In this document: piece by piece, positions 33,597-42,458 of the stretch
Position numbering within the stretch: position 1 is the stretch's first letter
Layout of the letters: every line of letters starts with the position of its first letter
Source of the DNA: Pseudanabaena cinerea FACHB-1277
GTDB taxonomy: Bacteria; Cyanobacteriota; Cyanobacteriia; Pseudanabaenales; Pseudanabaenaceae
DNA: 54,108 nt
Reading direction: 5' to 3'
Assembly: GCF_014696345.1 (NCBI RefSeq)
Contig: NZ_JACJPY010000023.1
Span: 1 to 54,108 of the forward strand
Notes under the pieces: model-generated
What the model was told of the DNA's origin: nothing
What the model saw: only the letters and a program-made list of their open reading frames with translations
Databases searched by the model: none
Made by a program: the position numbers and the translations under genes

Positions 33597-34313
33597 ATGA
33601 CTTACGGGCTGAAAACCTCAACGATTGAGCTGTTGAAACGCTTTAACACTAGTTTTCCCCAATTTTATGAGCAGTTTGTCAGTAGCGACATTCAGCTCCA
33701 AAATCTGCGCCTCGCTTATCAGCTTTACCAAACTAAAGAAGCTGTCATTGAGCTAAAGCCCGAAAGCGGTAAGACCGTGTTGTACTTTGCCTATCGCAAT
33801 CAGTCATTTCTGCTCAATGATATTTTTGGCGTGTTAGCAGCCTATGGTTTGACCATCCATAATTTGAGCTTATATGGTCAGATCCATGCACCAATGTTGG
33901 TATTTATCAAGTTGGTCATCTCGCGTGGGGGTAAAGCTCTGCCCAACAAAACTGCTGAAAATGTGCGAAAGGCGATCAAGGAAACCATTCTGGGGCGTTT
34001 TGAGGTGGAGGAGATGCTGGCGCTAGAGTTCAACCTTGACAGTGGCTTAAAAAAGGTGGAAACCAATTTCTATGTCGATCGCGTGTTTCATTTGCCAGCA
34101 TTGCTTGTGGAAGCGGACAGCCAACCAGGATTATTTTATAAAGTGATGAATGCGATCTGGCAGGAAGATTTGCTGGTGGTCAATGCCAATTTATTAGTAT
34201 GGCGGGGACGCACAAGGTTAATTTTGTATTTATTAGGTCCTAACGAAAATCTAATCCCTGAATATCTTGGCACTAAGATCGCTGAAAGCCTCAAGCATCG
34301 CTTGTCGGATTAA
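33597..34313 (+). CDS. ACT-domain protein, cyanobacterial
   Basis: A 238-residue protein containing two ACT-like modules: about 62-110 (YFAYRNQSFLLNDIFGVLAA) and about 165-232 (VEADSQPGLFYKVMNAIWQE), resembling the GlnD C-terminal type that binds amino acids. Ligand unknown. ATG at 33597, after GGGAGG at six bases. It is followed by a good terminator, so probably monocistronic. Confidence 0.65.
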   Translation: MTYGLKTSTIELLKRFNTSFPQFYEQFVSSDIQLQNLRLAYQLYQTKEAVIELKPESGKTVLYFAYRNQSFLLNDIFGVLAAYGLTIHNLSLYGQIHAPMLVFIKLVISRGGKALPNKTAENVRKAIKETILGRFEVEEMLALEFNLDSGLKKVETNFYVDRVFHLPALLVEADSQPGLFYKVMNAIWQEDLLVVNANLLVWRGRTRLILYLLGPNENLIPEYLGTKIAESLKHRLSD

Positions 34314-34320
34314 TTATGTT

Positions 34321-34351
34321 AAGAGTGGCAGTGCCAAGCGTCGCCACTCTT
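34321..34351. terminator. Terminator between the ACT gene and rimM
   Basis: Stem AAGAGTGGC/GCCACTCTT with a 13-base loop between the convergent genes. Confidence 0.75.
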
Positions 34352-34354
34352 GTC

Positions 34355-34894
34355 TTAAAGCCAATGATCGAGCAATCCTTTAGGCGGAATCACTTCAATG
34401 CGTTTTTGCGTAATATCCACTAAGGGGGCGATCGCCTCAACAAACGGAATTAATTCAATTTGATCCCGTTCTAAATTATGTACTTCCAAAAGATCATTAC
34501 CTGCGGACATAACGCTAATTACTATACCTAGCAGCTTGCCTGTGGGTTGATAAAATACCTGACAGCCCACCAAATCGGCAATCATATATTCATTCGCTTC
34601 GAGATGGGGGCGATCGCTGGTGGGAATCATCAGCAAATGGTTACGCAAAGACTCAGCGCGATCGCAATCATTAACCCCCTCAAGGCGAATCACAAATAAA
34701 TTGTTTTTGCCCGTCACTTCGCGCCCCGACAGCAACATTACTTCTTGGGGTATCGCCTTTTCCGAGGCAGCTAACCAACGTTTGCCTGCGTCTTCAAAAC
34801 GCTCAGGAAAATCTGAGTAAGACAATACTCGCAATTCTCCTTTTAGCCCTTGCGGGGACACAATTTTACCAATTACTAGCCAATCTTCTGTCAT
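34355..34894 (-). CDS. rimM: Ribosome maturation factor RimM
   Basis: Binds S19 and helps 30S head assembly. The 179-residue protein has the N-terminal domain (IGKIVSPQGLKGELRVLSYS; FVIRLEGVNDCDRAESLRN) and the PRC-barrel (EYMIADLVGCQVF, LLEVHNLERDQIELIPFVE). ATG at 34894. Downstream of rnc by 44 bases on the same strand; both act in rRNA maturation, a sensible operon. Confidence 0.93.
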   Translation of the reverse strand: MTEDWLVIGKIVSPQGLKGELRVLSYSDFPERFEDAGKRWLAASEKAIPQEVMLLSGREVTGKNNLFVIRLEGVNDCDRAESLRNHLLMIPTSDRPHLEANEYMIADLVGCQVFYQPTGKLLGIVISVMSAGNDLLEVHNLERDQIELIPFVEAIAPLVDITQKRIEVIPPKGLLDHWL

Positions 34895-34938
34895 ATCAAC
34901 TTACTGCACATTGGTAAGTATTCTATCTAGTTTCATCC

Positions 34939-35622
34939 CTAAAACATTCTTTCGATTTGGGAGAGGGCATCGAGGGCGGCGGCACGTTCTGCCTCTTTTT
35001 TGCTGTGGAAATGGCGGCGGCTTTGACCATAGAGGCGATCGCCCACATATACCGCCGAAGCAAATTCGGGCGTGTGGTCACTGCCCCCCACTTTTTCGGT
35101 AATATATTGGGGCAGCATATGCCCAATGTAAGACTGCACCCATTCTTGCAAACGGTTTTTAGCATCTAAATCAGCGCGAGTATTCACTAGTTCAGGGGGA
35201 ACAGACGCAAATAATGCCTCTACCGCAGGACGAACCATCTCCACATCACAGTTGCAGTCTAGATAAAAAGCGCCAATCATCGCCTCAAACACACAACTCA
35301 AAAGATTATCACTGCGATTGCCGCCATCCCGTAGCGCCCCTTTCCCTAATAAGATTTGCTGATCTAATCCTAAGGCGATCGCAAAGTTTGCCAACTGCTT
35401 CTCGTCCACAAGGGCAGCACGACGGCGGGTTAGCTCATCTTCACCCAAATCTGCGTGTTGACGATATAAATAAGAACCACTCAAAAAATTTAAAATTGCA
35501 TCCCCCAAAAATTCTAACCGTTCATTATCGGTTTCCACATCGGGATGCTCATGGACATAGGAGCGATGGGTTAGCGCCATTCGCAATAGATTTGGATTCG
35601 TAAAAACAAACAAATTTCTCAT
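34939..35622 (-). CDS. rnc: Ribonuclease III
   Basis: Double-strand endonuclease for rRNA and antisense-duplex processing. From ATG 35622 it has 227 residues: signature NERLEFLGD at 33-41, a second acidic block in VFEAMIGAFYLDCN, and a C-terminal dsRNA-binding domain (DAKNRLQEWVQSYIGHMLPQ ... KKEAERAAALDALSQ). The ATG lies five bases after the pentapeptide-gene stop. The mini-RNase III at 15852 is a separate paralog. Confidence 0.94.
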   Translation of the reverse strand: MRNLFVFTNPNLLRMALTHRSYVHEHPDVETDNERLEFLGDAILNFLSGSYLYRQHADLGEDELTRRRAALVDEKQLANFAIALGLDQQILLGKGALRDGGNRSDNLLSCVFEAMIGAFYLDCNCDVEMVRPAVEALFASVPPELVNTRADLDAKNRLQEWVQSYIGHMLPQYITEKVGGSDHTPEFASAVYVGDRLYGQSRRHFHSKKEAERAAALDALSQIERMF

Positions 35623-35627
35623 ATTAG

Positions 35628-36566
35628 CTAACAAGTTCTATGGCAGATGCTACCATCAGGCAAAACTGCCAAACAAGCTTTGACATTTTGGAGCCATCCC
35701 ACATCCAGTACCGCGTTTTCCAAAATTGCACTATTAAAATTAGCTCCGCGCAAATCTGCCCCCGTTAAATCCGCCCCTGTCAAGTCTGCTTTTGACAGGT
35801 CTGCATTCCACAAATTTGCCCCACGAAAACAAGCTCCACGCAAAACTGTACCACGCAAAATTGATTTACTCAAATTACTATCGACAAAGCTGACGTTACA
35901 GAGATTTAGTTCACTTAAATTGGAAAGCCGTAAATTCAATTCACTGAAGTCCACCCGATCAAGATCAGCTCCACGTAAATCCACCTCACTCAGATTTGCC
36001 CCCTGCAAATTTGCCCCATGCAAACTAGATTCACTCAAATCTGCCTCGCTGAGATCCGCATTCTGTAAATTTGCCCTACTTAAATTTGCCCGAAACAAAA
36101 AGGCATGGTGCAGGTTCGCATGACTGAGATCGGCATTCGCTAGATTTGCTTCCAAAAGATAGGACTTTTGCATATTGGCGTATTGCAGATTTTTGCCACT
36201 TAGGTTAGTACAGTTCAAGATCGCGGTTCGCAAATCGGCGGATTGCAGATCTACCCCAAGCAAACGCACACCACTCAAACCTGCGTAGCTAAAATTAGTA
36301 CGGCAGATATTGGCATAGCTAAGATCGGCATCTAGCAAAGAAGCGCCACAAAAGTCAGCATCTGCTAAATTAGCCCCAGATAAGTCGGTATTACAGAGAT
36401 TGGCTTGCCATAGATTCGCAAAAGCTAGGTCAGTATTCCTTAAATTTGCGTTACTCAAATCTACTTTGCTTAAATCTACACCTTGCAAGTTCCACCCCTC
36501 AAAGTTCCGATCTCCTTGGCTGTACTGATCTATCAAATTGCGTTTTTGAGCAATGTGATTCAACAT
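35628..36566 (-). CDS. Pentapeptide-repeat protein
   Basis: A 312-residue protein made almost wholly of A(D/N)LxX pentapeptides (about 25-295), predicted to form a right-handed quadrilateral beta helix of some 12-13 coils. A short C-terminal tail (CLAVLPDGSICHRTC) has three cysteines. No signal peptide. Such proteins are abundant in cyanobacteria and mostly of unknown function. ATG at 36566. Upstream of rnc by five bases, hence co-transcribed. Confidence 0.85.
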   Translation of the reverse strand: MLNHIAQKRNLIDQYSQGDRNFEGWNLQGVDLSKVDLSNANLRNTDLAFANLWQANLCNTDLSGANLADADFCGASLLDADLSYANICRTNFSYAGLSGVRLLGVDLQSADLRTAILNCTNLSGKNLQYANMQKSYLLEANLANADLSHANLHHAFLFRANLSRANLQNADLSEADLSESSLHGANLQGANLSEVDLRGADLDRVDFSELNLRLSNLSELNLCNVSFVDSNLSKSILRGTVLRGACFRGANLWNADLSKADLTGADLTGADLRGANFNSAILENAVLDVGWLQNVKACLAVLPDGSICHRTC

Positions 36567-36680
36567 AAGCGTTATATGTTTTTCTTGTGGTGAACGGATG
36601 CGTCTCTCTCGTTCAGATGTTTATGCTAGTAAAACTACTGCTACTGTTCAAAGACTAAATCTGGATCTAATCATGGCATA

Positions 36681-38417
36681 CTACTTTGCCCTTGTTTTTT
36701 GTTGTTGCTTTTCTTGACGTTTTTCGGCTTGCTTTAGCTTTTCTTTCTCTTTTTTTATAGCATCTTTCGCTGCCTTCGCCGCCATTTCTGCCTTATATTT
36801 TGATTCCCTAGTTTCCTCTTCTTTTTTTTCTTGATAGTAAGCATAGTCGCCAGCATAGGTGAATAGCTCGCCATCACGAATTTCCACGATCTTGTTGGCA
36901 ACTTGAGAAATGAAATAGCGATCGTGGGAGATGACCGCCACTGTACCTTCATATTCTCGCAAAGCTGCTTCTAGCATTTCTTTGGCAGGAATATCGAGGT
37001 GGTTGGTCGGCTCATCAAGGATCAAAAAGTTGACGGGGGTAAGCAGCATTTTGGCAAGGGCAAGTCTTGCCTTTTCGCCGCCGCTAAGATCGCGCACTTG
37101 TTTAAAAACTGTGTCGCCGCTAAATAGAAATTTGCCCAAAACACCACGTACTTCTTCATGGGTCATCTTCGGGAAATCATCATGGATCGTGTGAAAAACA
37201 TCTTTATGCAGATCTAATGCTTCGGCTTGGTTCTGCTCAAAGTAACCGATGAGAACGTTATGTCCTAATTCGATTGTCCCTTCGTTGTAAGTCTCTTTGC
37301 CCACTACCATTTTTAAGAGCGTCGATTTACCTGCGCCATTGGGTCCTAAAAAGGCAACGCGATCGCCCCTTTCAATTTCCAGATTAGCTCCCAAAAATAA
37401 AATCTGTTCGCCATAGGCATGGGTGAGATCTTTAATGGCAACTGTGACCCGACCACTACGGGATGCGGGGGGAAAGTGAAATTTGAGAGTGCGGACATCG
37501 CTATCGGGGGCTTCGATGCGCTCAATTTTGTCGAGTTGTTTTTCGCGGCTCTTGGCTTGGGTGCTGCGGGTGGCACTAGCTCTAAAGCGATCAACAAATA
37601 CCTGTTGCTTTTCAATATATTTTTGCTGACGCTCAAAGGCTGCCCCTTGGGCGGCTTTTGCCTCGGCTTTTTGGGTGAGGTAAGATGAATAATTGCCGAG
37701 ATAAGTATTGGATACGCCCCGTTCAGTCTCCACAATTGAGGTGCAGAGACGATCTAAAAATTCGCGGTCATGGGACACGATCACCATCGGCGTACTCAGC
37801 GATCGCAGATATTTTTCTAACCATTCGATCGTTTCGAGATCTAAATGGTTGGTCGGTTCATCAAGGAGTAAGAGATCGGGCGATTGCAGGAGAATTTTGC
37901 CTAAGCCCATTCGCATCTGCCAACCACCGCTATATTCACTGACAAAGCGATCGCCGTCATCGGCTTTAAACCCTAGTTCTGGCAGGAGTTTATCAATACG
38001 GCTTTCAAGTTCATAGCCGTTGTGATCCTCAAACTGGCGCTGATAGCGATCCATTTTTTTGAGGATCGGCTCGTAATCTTCGCCATCTTGCAAATTTTCG
38101 AGATGATGATGGATTTTTGCCAATTCTTTTTGAATTTCGCGCACTTCCTGAAAGGCTTGCCACATTTCCTGTTTGACAGTGCGTGTTTCTTCGATATCAA
38201 ATTCCTGACTGAGATAAGCGATCTTGAGGCTAGAGGGACGCACGATCTGCCCCGCCGTTGGTTCGATTTCCCCCGCCACAATCTTCAGTTGTGTAGATTT
38301 ACCAGCGCCATTGACACCGACTAAACCGATGCGATCGCCTGTTTTCACTTCCCAATTGACATCCTTGAGGACTTCGCCCGTGGGATAGATTTTCTGGATA
38401 TGTTCAAGACGAAGCAT
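36681..38417 (-). CDS. ABC-F family ATPase
   Basis: A soluble 578-residue twin-ABC protein acting on ribosomes. ABC1: Walker A GVNGAGKST at 34-42, YSGGWQMRMGLGKIL, LLLLDEPTNHLD. A linker (about 250-305) with charged helices follows, then ABC2: GPNGAGKST, LSGGEKARLALAKML, LDEPTNHLD. The C-terminus is a Lys/Glu-rich coiled coil (about 535-578). Closest in style to EttA/Uup-like cyanobacterial members; no transmembrane domain. ATG at 38417. Confidence 0.9.
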   Translation of the reverse strand: MLRLEHIQKIYPTGEVLKDVNWEVKTGDRIGLVGVNGAGKSTQLKIVAGEIEPTAGQIVRPSSLKIAYLSQEFDIEETRTVKQEMWQAFQEVREIQKELAKIHHHLENLQDGEDYEPILKKMDRYQRQFEDHNGYELESRIDKLLPELGFKADDGDRFVSEYSGGWQMRMGLGKILLQSPDLLLLDEPTNHLDLETIEWLEKYLRSLSTPMVIVSHDREFLDRLCTSIVETERGVSNTYLGNYSSYLTQKAEAKAAQGAAFERQQKYIEKQQVFVDRFRASATRSTQAKSREKQLDKIERIEAPDSDVRTLKFHFPPASRSGRVTVAIKDLTHAYGEQILFLGANLEIERGDRVAFLGPNGAGKSTLLKMVVGKETYNEGTIELGHNVLIGYFEQNQAEALDLHKDVFHTIHDDFPKMTHEEVRGVLGKFLFSGDTVFKQVRDLSGGEKARLALAKMLLTPVNFLILDEPTNHLDIPAKEMLEAALREYEGTVAVISHDRYFISQVANKIVEIRDGELFTYAGDYAYYQEKKEEETRESKYKAEMAAKAAKDAIKKEKEKLKQAEKRQEKQQQKTRAK

Positions 38418-38495
38418 AGATTTAGAGGTATAACAAAACTTAACTTTTTATTAAGATTATCATTTTTATGTAATAAATGTACAGTTTTGTTCTGT

Positions 38496-39140
38496 TTATC
38501 TTGATAGCCAAGCGATCGCCTCCTTGATCCAAAGTTCGATGTTTTGGGTTTTCGCCAATATGGGCAAACTGGCGATCGCATTGAGAGCATTGCTGATTTC
38601 GAGGGGACTATAACCGAGCGCTAGTAAAGTCATTTCTAACTCTTCTTGCAGGGCATTGCTAATCAAGCTATTGACCGAGCGGGTTTCGCCAACTTGGGCA
38701 AGCCTGCCATCGGCTAACTTGGTTTTTAGCTCTAGTGCCAACCTCTCCGCCGTTTTTGTGCCAACCCCTGGGGTCAGACTCAGCACCCGCGTATTCCCTG
38801 AGACAATCGCTTTCACCAGATCTTGAATACCCAGACTATTCAGTAACGCCAAACCCACCTGTGTACCGATGCCTGAAACATTGATCAATTGTCGAAATAG
38901 TTCGCGCTCCGCCAAACTCAAAAATCCAAACAAAGTCATTTGATCCTCACGCACCAATAAATGCGTAAAGATCTGCACATCTGTACCGACGGGCGGCAAT
39001 TTGTTGGCAGTACTAGCCGTAATTTGCAGATCGTAACCCACACCCTGCACGTCAAGGGTGAGCCAATAAACAGGATTGTTTTTTCGAGAACTGTCGGCGG
39101 CTTTGCAAGCAGCGATCGCCCCACGCAAGAAACCGATCAT
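38496..39140 (-). CDS. ruvA: Holliday junction DNA helicase subunit RuvA
   Basis: Tetrameric junction-binding protein that loads RuvB. In 214 residues: OB-fold domain I (MIGFLRGAI, GVGYDLQIT, FTHLLVREDQMTLFGF), HhH domain II (LFRQLINVSGIGTQVGLALL; SLTPGVGTKTAERLALELK) and a C-terminal UBA-like domain III (LEMTLLALGYSPLEISNAL). ATG at 39140 overlaps the preceding gene by four bases (ATGA). ruvB and ruvC are not present here. Confidence 0.94.
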   Translation of the reverse strand: MIGFLRGAIAACKAADSSRKNNPVYWLTLDVQGVGYDLQITASTANKLPPVGTDVQIFTHLLVREDQMTLFGFLSLAERELFRQLINVSGIGTQVGLALLNSLGIQDLVKAIVSGNTRVLSLTPGVGTKTAERLALELKTKLADGRLAQVGETRSVNSLISNALQEELEMTLLALGYSPLEISNALNAIASLPILAKTQNIELWIKEAIAWLSR

Positions 39141-40180
39141 CGGCGTGGTAGGGGTGGAAACTGAGGCAACTGCACGGCAGCAAGGGTCGTGGGCTTACGA
39201 GAACTGGCGATCGCCAATTCTTCCTCTTCTTCAGGCTGTTCCTGTCCGTAAGCATAGAGCGATCTCATAAACTTTGGCGCAACCACTGTGTTTAAAACAG
39301 TACTCTTCGTAAATGTCGAAGAGTTTATGGGATCACCTACTCCAGCTAATTTAGGGGATTCTGTTGGTGGCTCTTGAACTGGGGCAGCGATCGCCTCATT
39401 GAGGGCTGGCAAATGTCGAGATTGTGGTAGTTCAGATTGTACTTTCGGTAAATCCACAGCGAGCGGTGAGCCTTGATAAGCCTTATGGGGTCTGACAATC
39501 AGGGGAGAAATTGGCTGATTTCTCGCAGGTAAAGCACTTGCCGCTTCTGGGATATGTGGAGTTGCCAACGGTTCGGGCTGTGGATTAATGGGGCTATTGG
39601 GCAGATCACTGGGTTCGAGGCGATCGCCCATGGGCGAAATCTTGATCACATTTTGCAAAGGCGAGTCGGCAATTGCACCCACAGGCGAAATCTTTTCATC
39701 CGCTAGCTTTGCCACCGACCAAGACTCAAGGGCAGAAAGAGCCGTTTGATTAGAAACAGGGTTAGCGGTATCCAGACAACGCTCTAGTGCTGCCTTTAGC
39801 TGGGAAGTATGATGTTGCTGCCTTTTGAGGCGATCGCGCAACTCATCACAATTACCATGCACATCCTGCAACTCCCTTTCCAGTTGATCTATGCGCGATT
39901 GCAGTGTCTGGGTTAATGTCTCCTGACGCTGAATTACTAATTGCGATAGCTGTAACTGCTCCTGAGCCTGCCGCAACAGAACTTGAGCCTGCTGACTGCG
40001 CTCATTACAGAAGTACAACTCCTGCTCTAAAACTTGCCTTGGCAAAGCACTAAGTTGGCTCTGAACTTCATCACTAGATTTATCATCCGATAAGGGTGAC
40101 TGGGACAGTGGTGCGGCGGAGTAAATGTACTCCTGTACGTTATCTTGTAATGATGAATCACCCAACTCTGCCTGACTCAT
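39137..40180 (-). CDS. Coiled-coil protein of unknown function
   Basis: A 347-residue protein with a central coiled coil (about 45-135; Gln/Glu/Leu-rich, e.g. LLRQAQEQLQLSQLVIQRQE) and a long Pro/Ser-rich, probably disordered C-terminal half ending QLPQFPPLPRR. No enzyme motif or membrane segment. Cyanobacterial genomes carry similar proteins of unknown role. ATG at 40180. Translation is coupled to ruvA by an ATGA overlap, which hints at a link to DNA repair or simply operon packing. Confidence 0.65.
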   Translation of the reverse strand: MSQAELGDSSLQDNVQEYIYSAAPLSQSPLSDDKSSDEVQSQLSALPRQVLEQELYFCNERSQQAQVLLRQAQEQLQLSQLVIQRQETLTQTLQSRIDQLERELQDVHGNCDELRDRLKRQQHHTSQLKAALERCLDTANPVSNQTALSALESWSVAKLADEKISPVGAIADSPLQNVIKISPMGDRLEPSDLPNSPINPQPEPLATPHIPEAASALPARNQPISPLIVRPHKAYQGSPLAVDLPKVQSELPQSRHLPALNEAIAAPVQEPPTESPKLAGVGDPINSSTFTKSTVLNTVVAPKFMRSLYAYGQEQPEEEEELAIASSRKPTTLAAVQLPQFPPLPRR

Positions 40181-40292
40181 GACTTACCCTGCACGCCAAG
40201 AATTTAACAATATTCAAATCTTATCGCAAAAATTTGTTTTTTGTATCATTAATTTTCATTGCTTATCAAAAAGCCTAAATTTCAAATAAAAA

Positions 40293-41471
40293 TCAAGTAA
40301 CACGGGTGAGAATCACCAAGCCTGCGGTAATGCCAATTAAATTAGGGAGCCATGCCGCCGCGATCGGTGATAAAAACTCCACCTGCCCTAAAGCACCGCA
40401 AATAAACAGCAGCAAGTAATAGCCAAAAATAATTAACACACTTAACCCAAAGCCGATCGCCGCCCCTGTCCGTTGCGGACGCATCCCCAAAGAAGCCCCC
40501 ACCACCGCAAACACGACACAGATAAAGGGTAAAGCATATTTCTGCTCAAGTCTGACCTCTAACTTGCGAATTTCTTTATTATTACCCGATTGACGCAATA
40601 GCTCGATATTACGGCGAATATCAGCAATATTCATCTCCTCGGCGCTGCGTTGCTCTTGGGCAAGATCCAATGGCGCACGCGGTAATTGCAGATCTTGATC
40701 GTCAAAGCGAAGAATGCTGCGATAGTTGCCATCAGTACCGATCAAGTAAGTTGTGCCGTTGTTAAAGCGCCAGACATTTTGATCGGGTAGCCATACTGCC
40801 GATTCCGCCGCCAAAATTTGTTGCAATTGCCCTTGCGAAAAATCTAGCACCGTTAGTCCCCGCATTTCCTTACCGTCAAAACTACGGGCATAAAAGCTGC
40901 GAATTAAACCCTGTTTGGTTGTGCCATCTTCCTGCTCAATTTCGCCATATTGCTGATAGAAAATATCCTGATTTTTGAACTGGACATTTTCTTGGTTAAG
41001 GGCGGCGCGAAGGGTACTGCGCGATTGCCAATTTGCCGCAGGCACGATCGCCTCATTAAATACATAGGTCATACCAGTCACAAATAGGCTCAGCACGATC
41101 GCTGGTAATACTAGGCGATAGGCGCTTACCCCACAACTGCGGAGTGCTGTTGTTTCGCCATCCCCCGACATCCTGCTATAGGAGAGCAAAGTCGATAGCA
41201 ACATCGACATGGGGAAGGAATAGACCATAAACCCTGGGATTTGATAGCCAAAGATTTGCAGCGCTGTCCATACGCTTAAGCCCGCATCCGTAATCAAACG
41301 GATCAGTTCAAATAGGGAGCCAATCGCCAAAATGACCGATGAGAATGCACCCACACCAAACAAAAAAGGGGTGAGCATCTGCGTGGTCAAGTAGCGATCC
41401 ATGATCGATAGTCTCGGCAGCCAGTCTAAGGACACATTATTAACTTTTTGCCTAGTTTGGGTCGTTGCCAT
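40293..41471 (-). CDS. LptF/LptG-family permease (LPS export)
   Basis: A 392-residue permease of the YjgP/YjgQ family with six transmembrane helices: three near the N-terminus (about 35-135) and three near the C-terminus (about 310-390), flanking a periplasmic beta-jellyroll. MDRYLTTQMLTPFLFGVGAF and FPMSMLLSTLLSYSRMSGDGE are typical. Cyanobacteria often use one such subunit in place of LptF plus LptG. The ATPase LptB is two kilobases upstream on the same strand but separated by a toxin-antitoxin cassette. ATG at 41471. Confidence 0.9.
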   Translation of the reverse strand: MATTQTRQKVNNVSLDWLPRLSIMDRYLTTQMLTPFLFGVGAFSSVILAIGSLFELIRLITDAGLSVWTALQIFGYQIPGFMVYSFPMSMLLSTLLSYSRMSGDGETTALRSCGVSAYRLVLPAIVLSLFVTGMTYVFNEAIVPAANWQSRSTLRAALNQENVQFKNQDIFYQQYGEIEQEDGTTKQGLIRSFYARSFDGKEMRGLTVLDFSQGQLQQILAAESAVWLPDQNVWRFNNGTTYLIGTDGNYRSILRFDDQDLQLPRAPLDLAQEQRSAEEMNIADIRRNIELLRQSGNNKEIRKLEVRLEQKYALPFICVVFAVVGASLGMRPQRTGAAIGFGLSVLIIFGYYLLLFICGALGQVEFLSPIAAAWLPNLIGITAGLVILTRVT

Positions 41472-41498
41472 TTTCTAGATTATTGACTTAGGTTGAGA

Positions 41499-41945
41499 TT
41501 ACAGGTTTTTGGAGGTTGATGACAAATAATTACCAAAGTATCTTTGCAAAAAATCTTGGGCATTCATAATCGGAATATTTTTATACTGTGATAATACTAA
41601 TAAATCTTGATCGCCTGTAATAATCACCTGAGCTTGAGCCGCGATCGCTGTCGCTAAAACTATACTGTCATCGGGATCTCGTAGTTCAGGAACAAATAAT
41701 TCTGTGATCGGATATAAAACAACTGATTCCCGTATGAGGCTGATTACATCGAGAGCAGTTAATTTCATTGCTGCTAGTTTGGGCTGAAATTTTTTCTTAT
41801 TAAATGTTCGTTCTAACTCATTCAGCAATTTTTGGGAAGAAGCTATTTCTATTAGTTTTTGCTGCTGTAGGGTAACAATCCGATCTGGGCTGCCTCCCCA
41901 AATAATAGCTGACACCCAAATATTAGTATCTAAAACTACGATCAT
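41499..41945 (-). CDS. PIN-domain toxin
   Basis: A 148-residue PIN RNase of the VapC-like family: VLDTNIWVSAI with Asp6, a Glu near 43 (LLNELERTF), LRDPDDSIVLATAIAAQAQV and ITGDQDLL, giving the acidic metal site. Expected to cleave RNA when freed from its antitoxin. ATG at 41945 overlaps the antitoxin stop by four bases. Inserted between lptB and lptF/G. Confidence 0.87.
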   Translation of the reverse strand: MIVVLDTNIWVSAIIWGGSPDRIVTLQQQKLIEIASSQKLLNELERTFNKKKFQPKLAAMKLTALDVISLIRESVVLYPITELFVPELRDPDDSIVLATAIAAQAQVIITGDQDLLVLSQYKNIPIMNAQDFLQRYFGNYLSSTSKNL

Positions 41946-42211
41946 TTTGTTGCTTCTTTGCGTAATTCTTTACGGACTTCCTTGACAATTTCACAAATCT
42001 CTTCAGTCGAAAGAGCATCTGGATCATCATCGAGCAAATTTCGTCTTTGTCTGAGTTCTTCCCAACTTAATTTAGGCGCTTTCTTGAAAGTGATGGTATC
42101 CTCAGTTGTTGTAACCAAATACTCTTCACCGTTGGAGAAGCGATCACGGATTTCTAGCGGAAGTTGTAAGTTTCCTTCGGGGGTTAAGTTAATTGTGATA
42201 GTTTTTTGCAT
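41942..42211 (-). CDS. AbrB/MazE-type antitoxin
   Basis: An 89-residue protein: N-terminal swapped-hairpin DNA-binding domain (about 1-48; ITINLTPEGNLQLPLEIRDR) and an acidic C-terminal tail (LDDDPDALSTEEICEIVKEV) that should bind the PIN toxin. ATG at 42211. Directly coupled to the toxin (ATGA). Confidence 0.82.
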   Translation of the reverse strand: MQKTITINLTPEGNLQLPLEIRDRFSNGEEYLVTTTEDTITFKKAPKLSWEELRQRRNLLDDDPDALSTEEICEIVKEVRKELRKEATK

Positions 42212-42221
42212 CGTTTTTTAT

Positions 42222-42437
42222 TTAGAAGTTAGAAATATTCTGAGCATCTGGTTCACTACCAAACAGATTAAGCAAATCTTGCTTTGATGAGTCATTTATC
42301 GCCATGCTTATTGACGGCGTTATCGTTGCTCGCTCTTCAAGAACAGTGATAAACACGCGACTCGATCTAATATTTGGTCTTTCAGCCAACCACTTGACTT
42401 GTCCATCTTGAATTATGGCTTCGTAGGTTTTGAGCAT
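42222..42437 (-). CDS. Small antitoxin-like protein, unknown
   Basis: A 71-residue protein, MLKTYEAIIQDGQVKWLAER followed by SSRVFITVLEE, of a type common near toxin genes in cyanobacteria. It lies ten bases upstream of the AbrB antitoxin, in the same unit, and 21 bases downstream of lptB. It could be a third TA component, a leftover antitoxin from a replaced module, or an unrelated small protein. No toxin is paired with it. Confidence 0.6.
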   Translation of the reverse strand: MLKTYEAIIQDGQVKWLAERPNIRSSRVFITVLEERATITPSISMAINDSSKQDLLNLFGSEPDAQNISNF

Positions 42438-42458
42438 TGGTTTATCTTCAGTATTGAT

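Noticed and set aside
35647-36123. Long plus-strand reading frame rich in Lys/Ala/Pro repeats opposite the pentapeptide gene
   Set aside because: Mirror of the pentapeptide repeats on the other strand; the periodic codons leave the antisense frame open. No ribosome site or family match.
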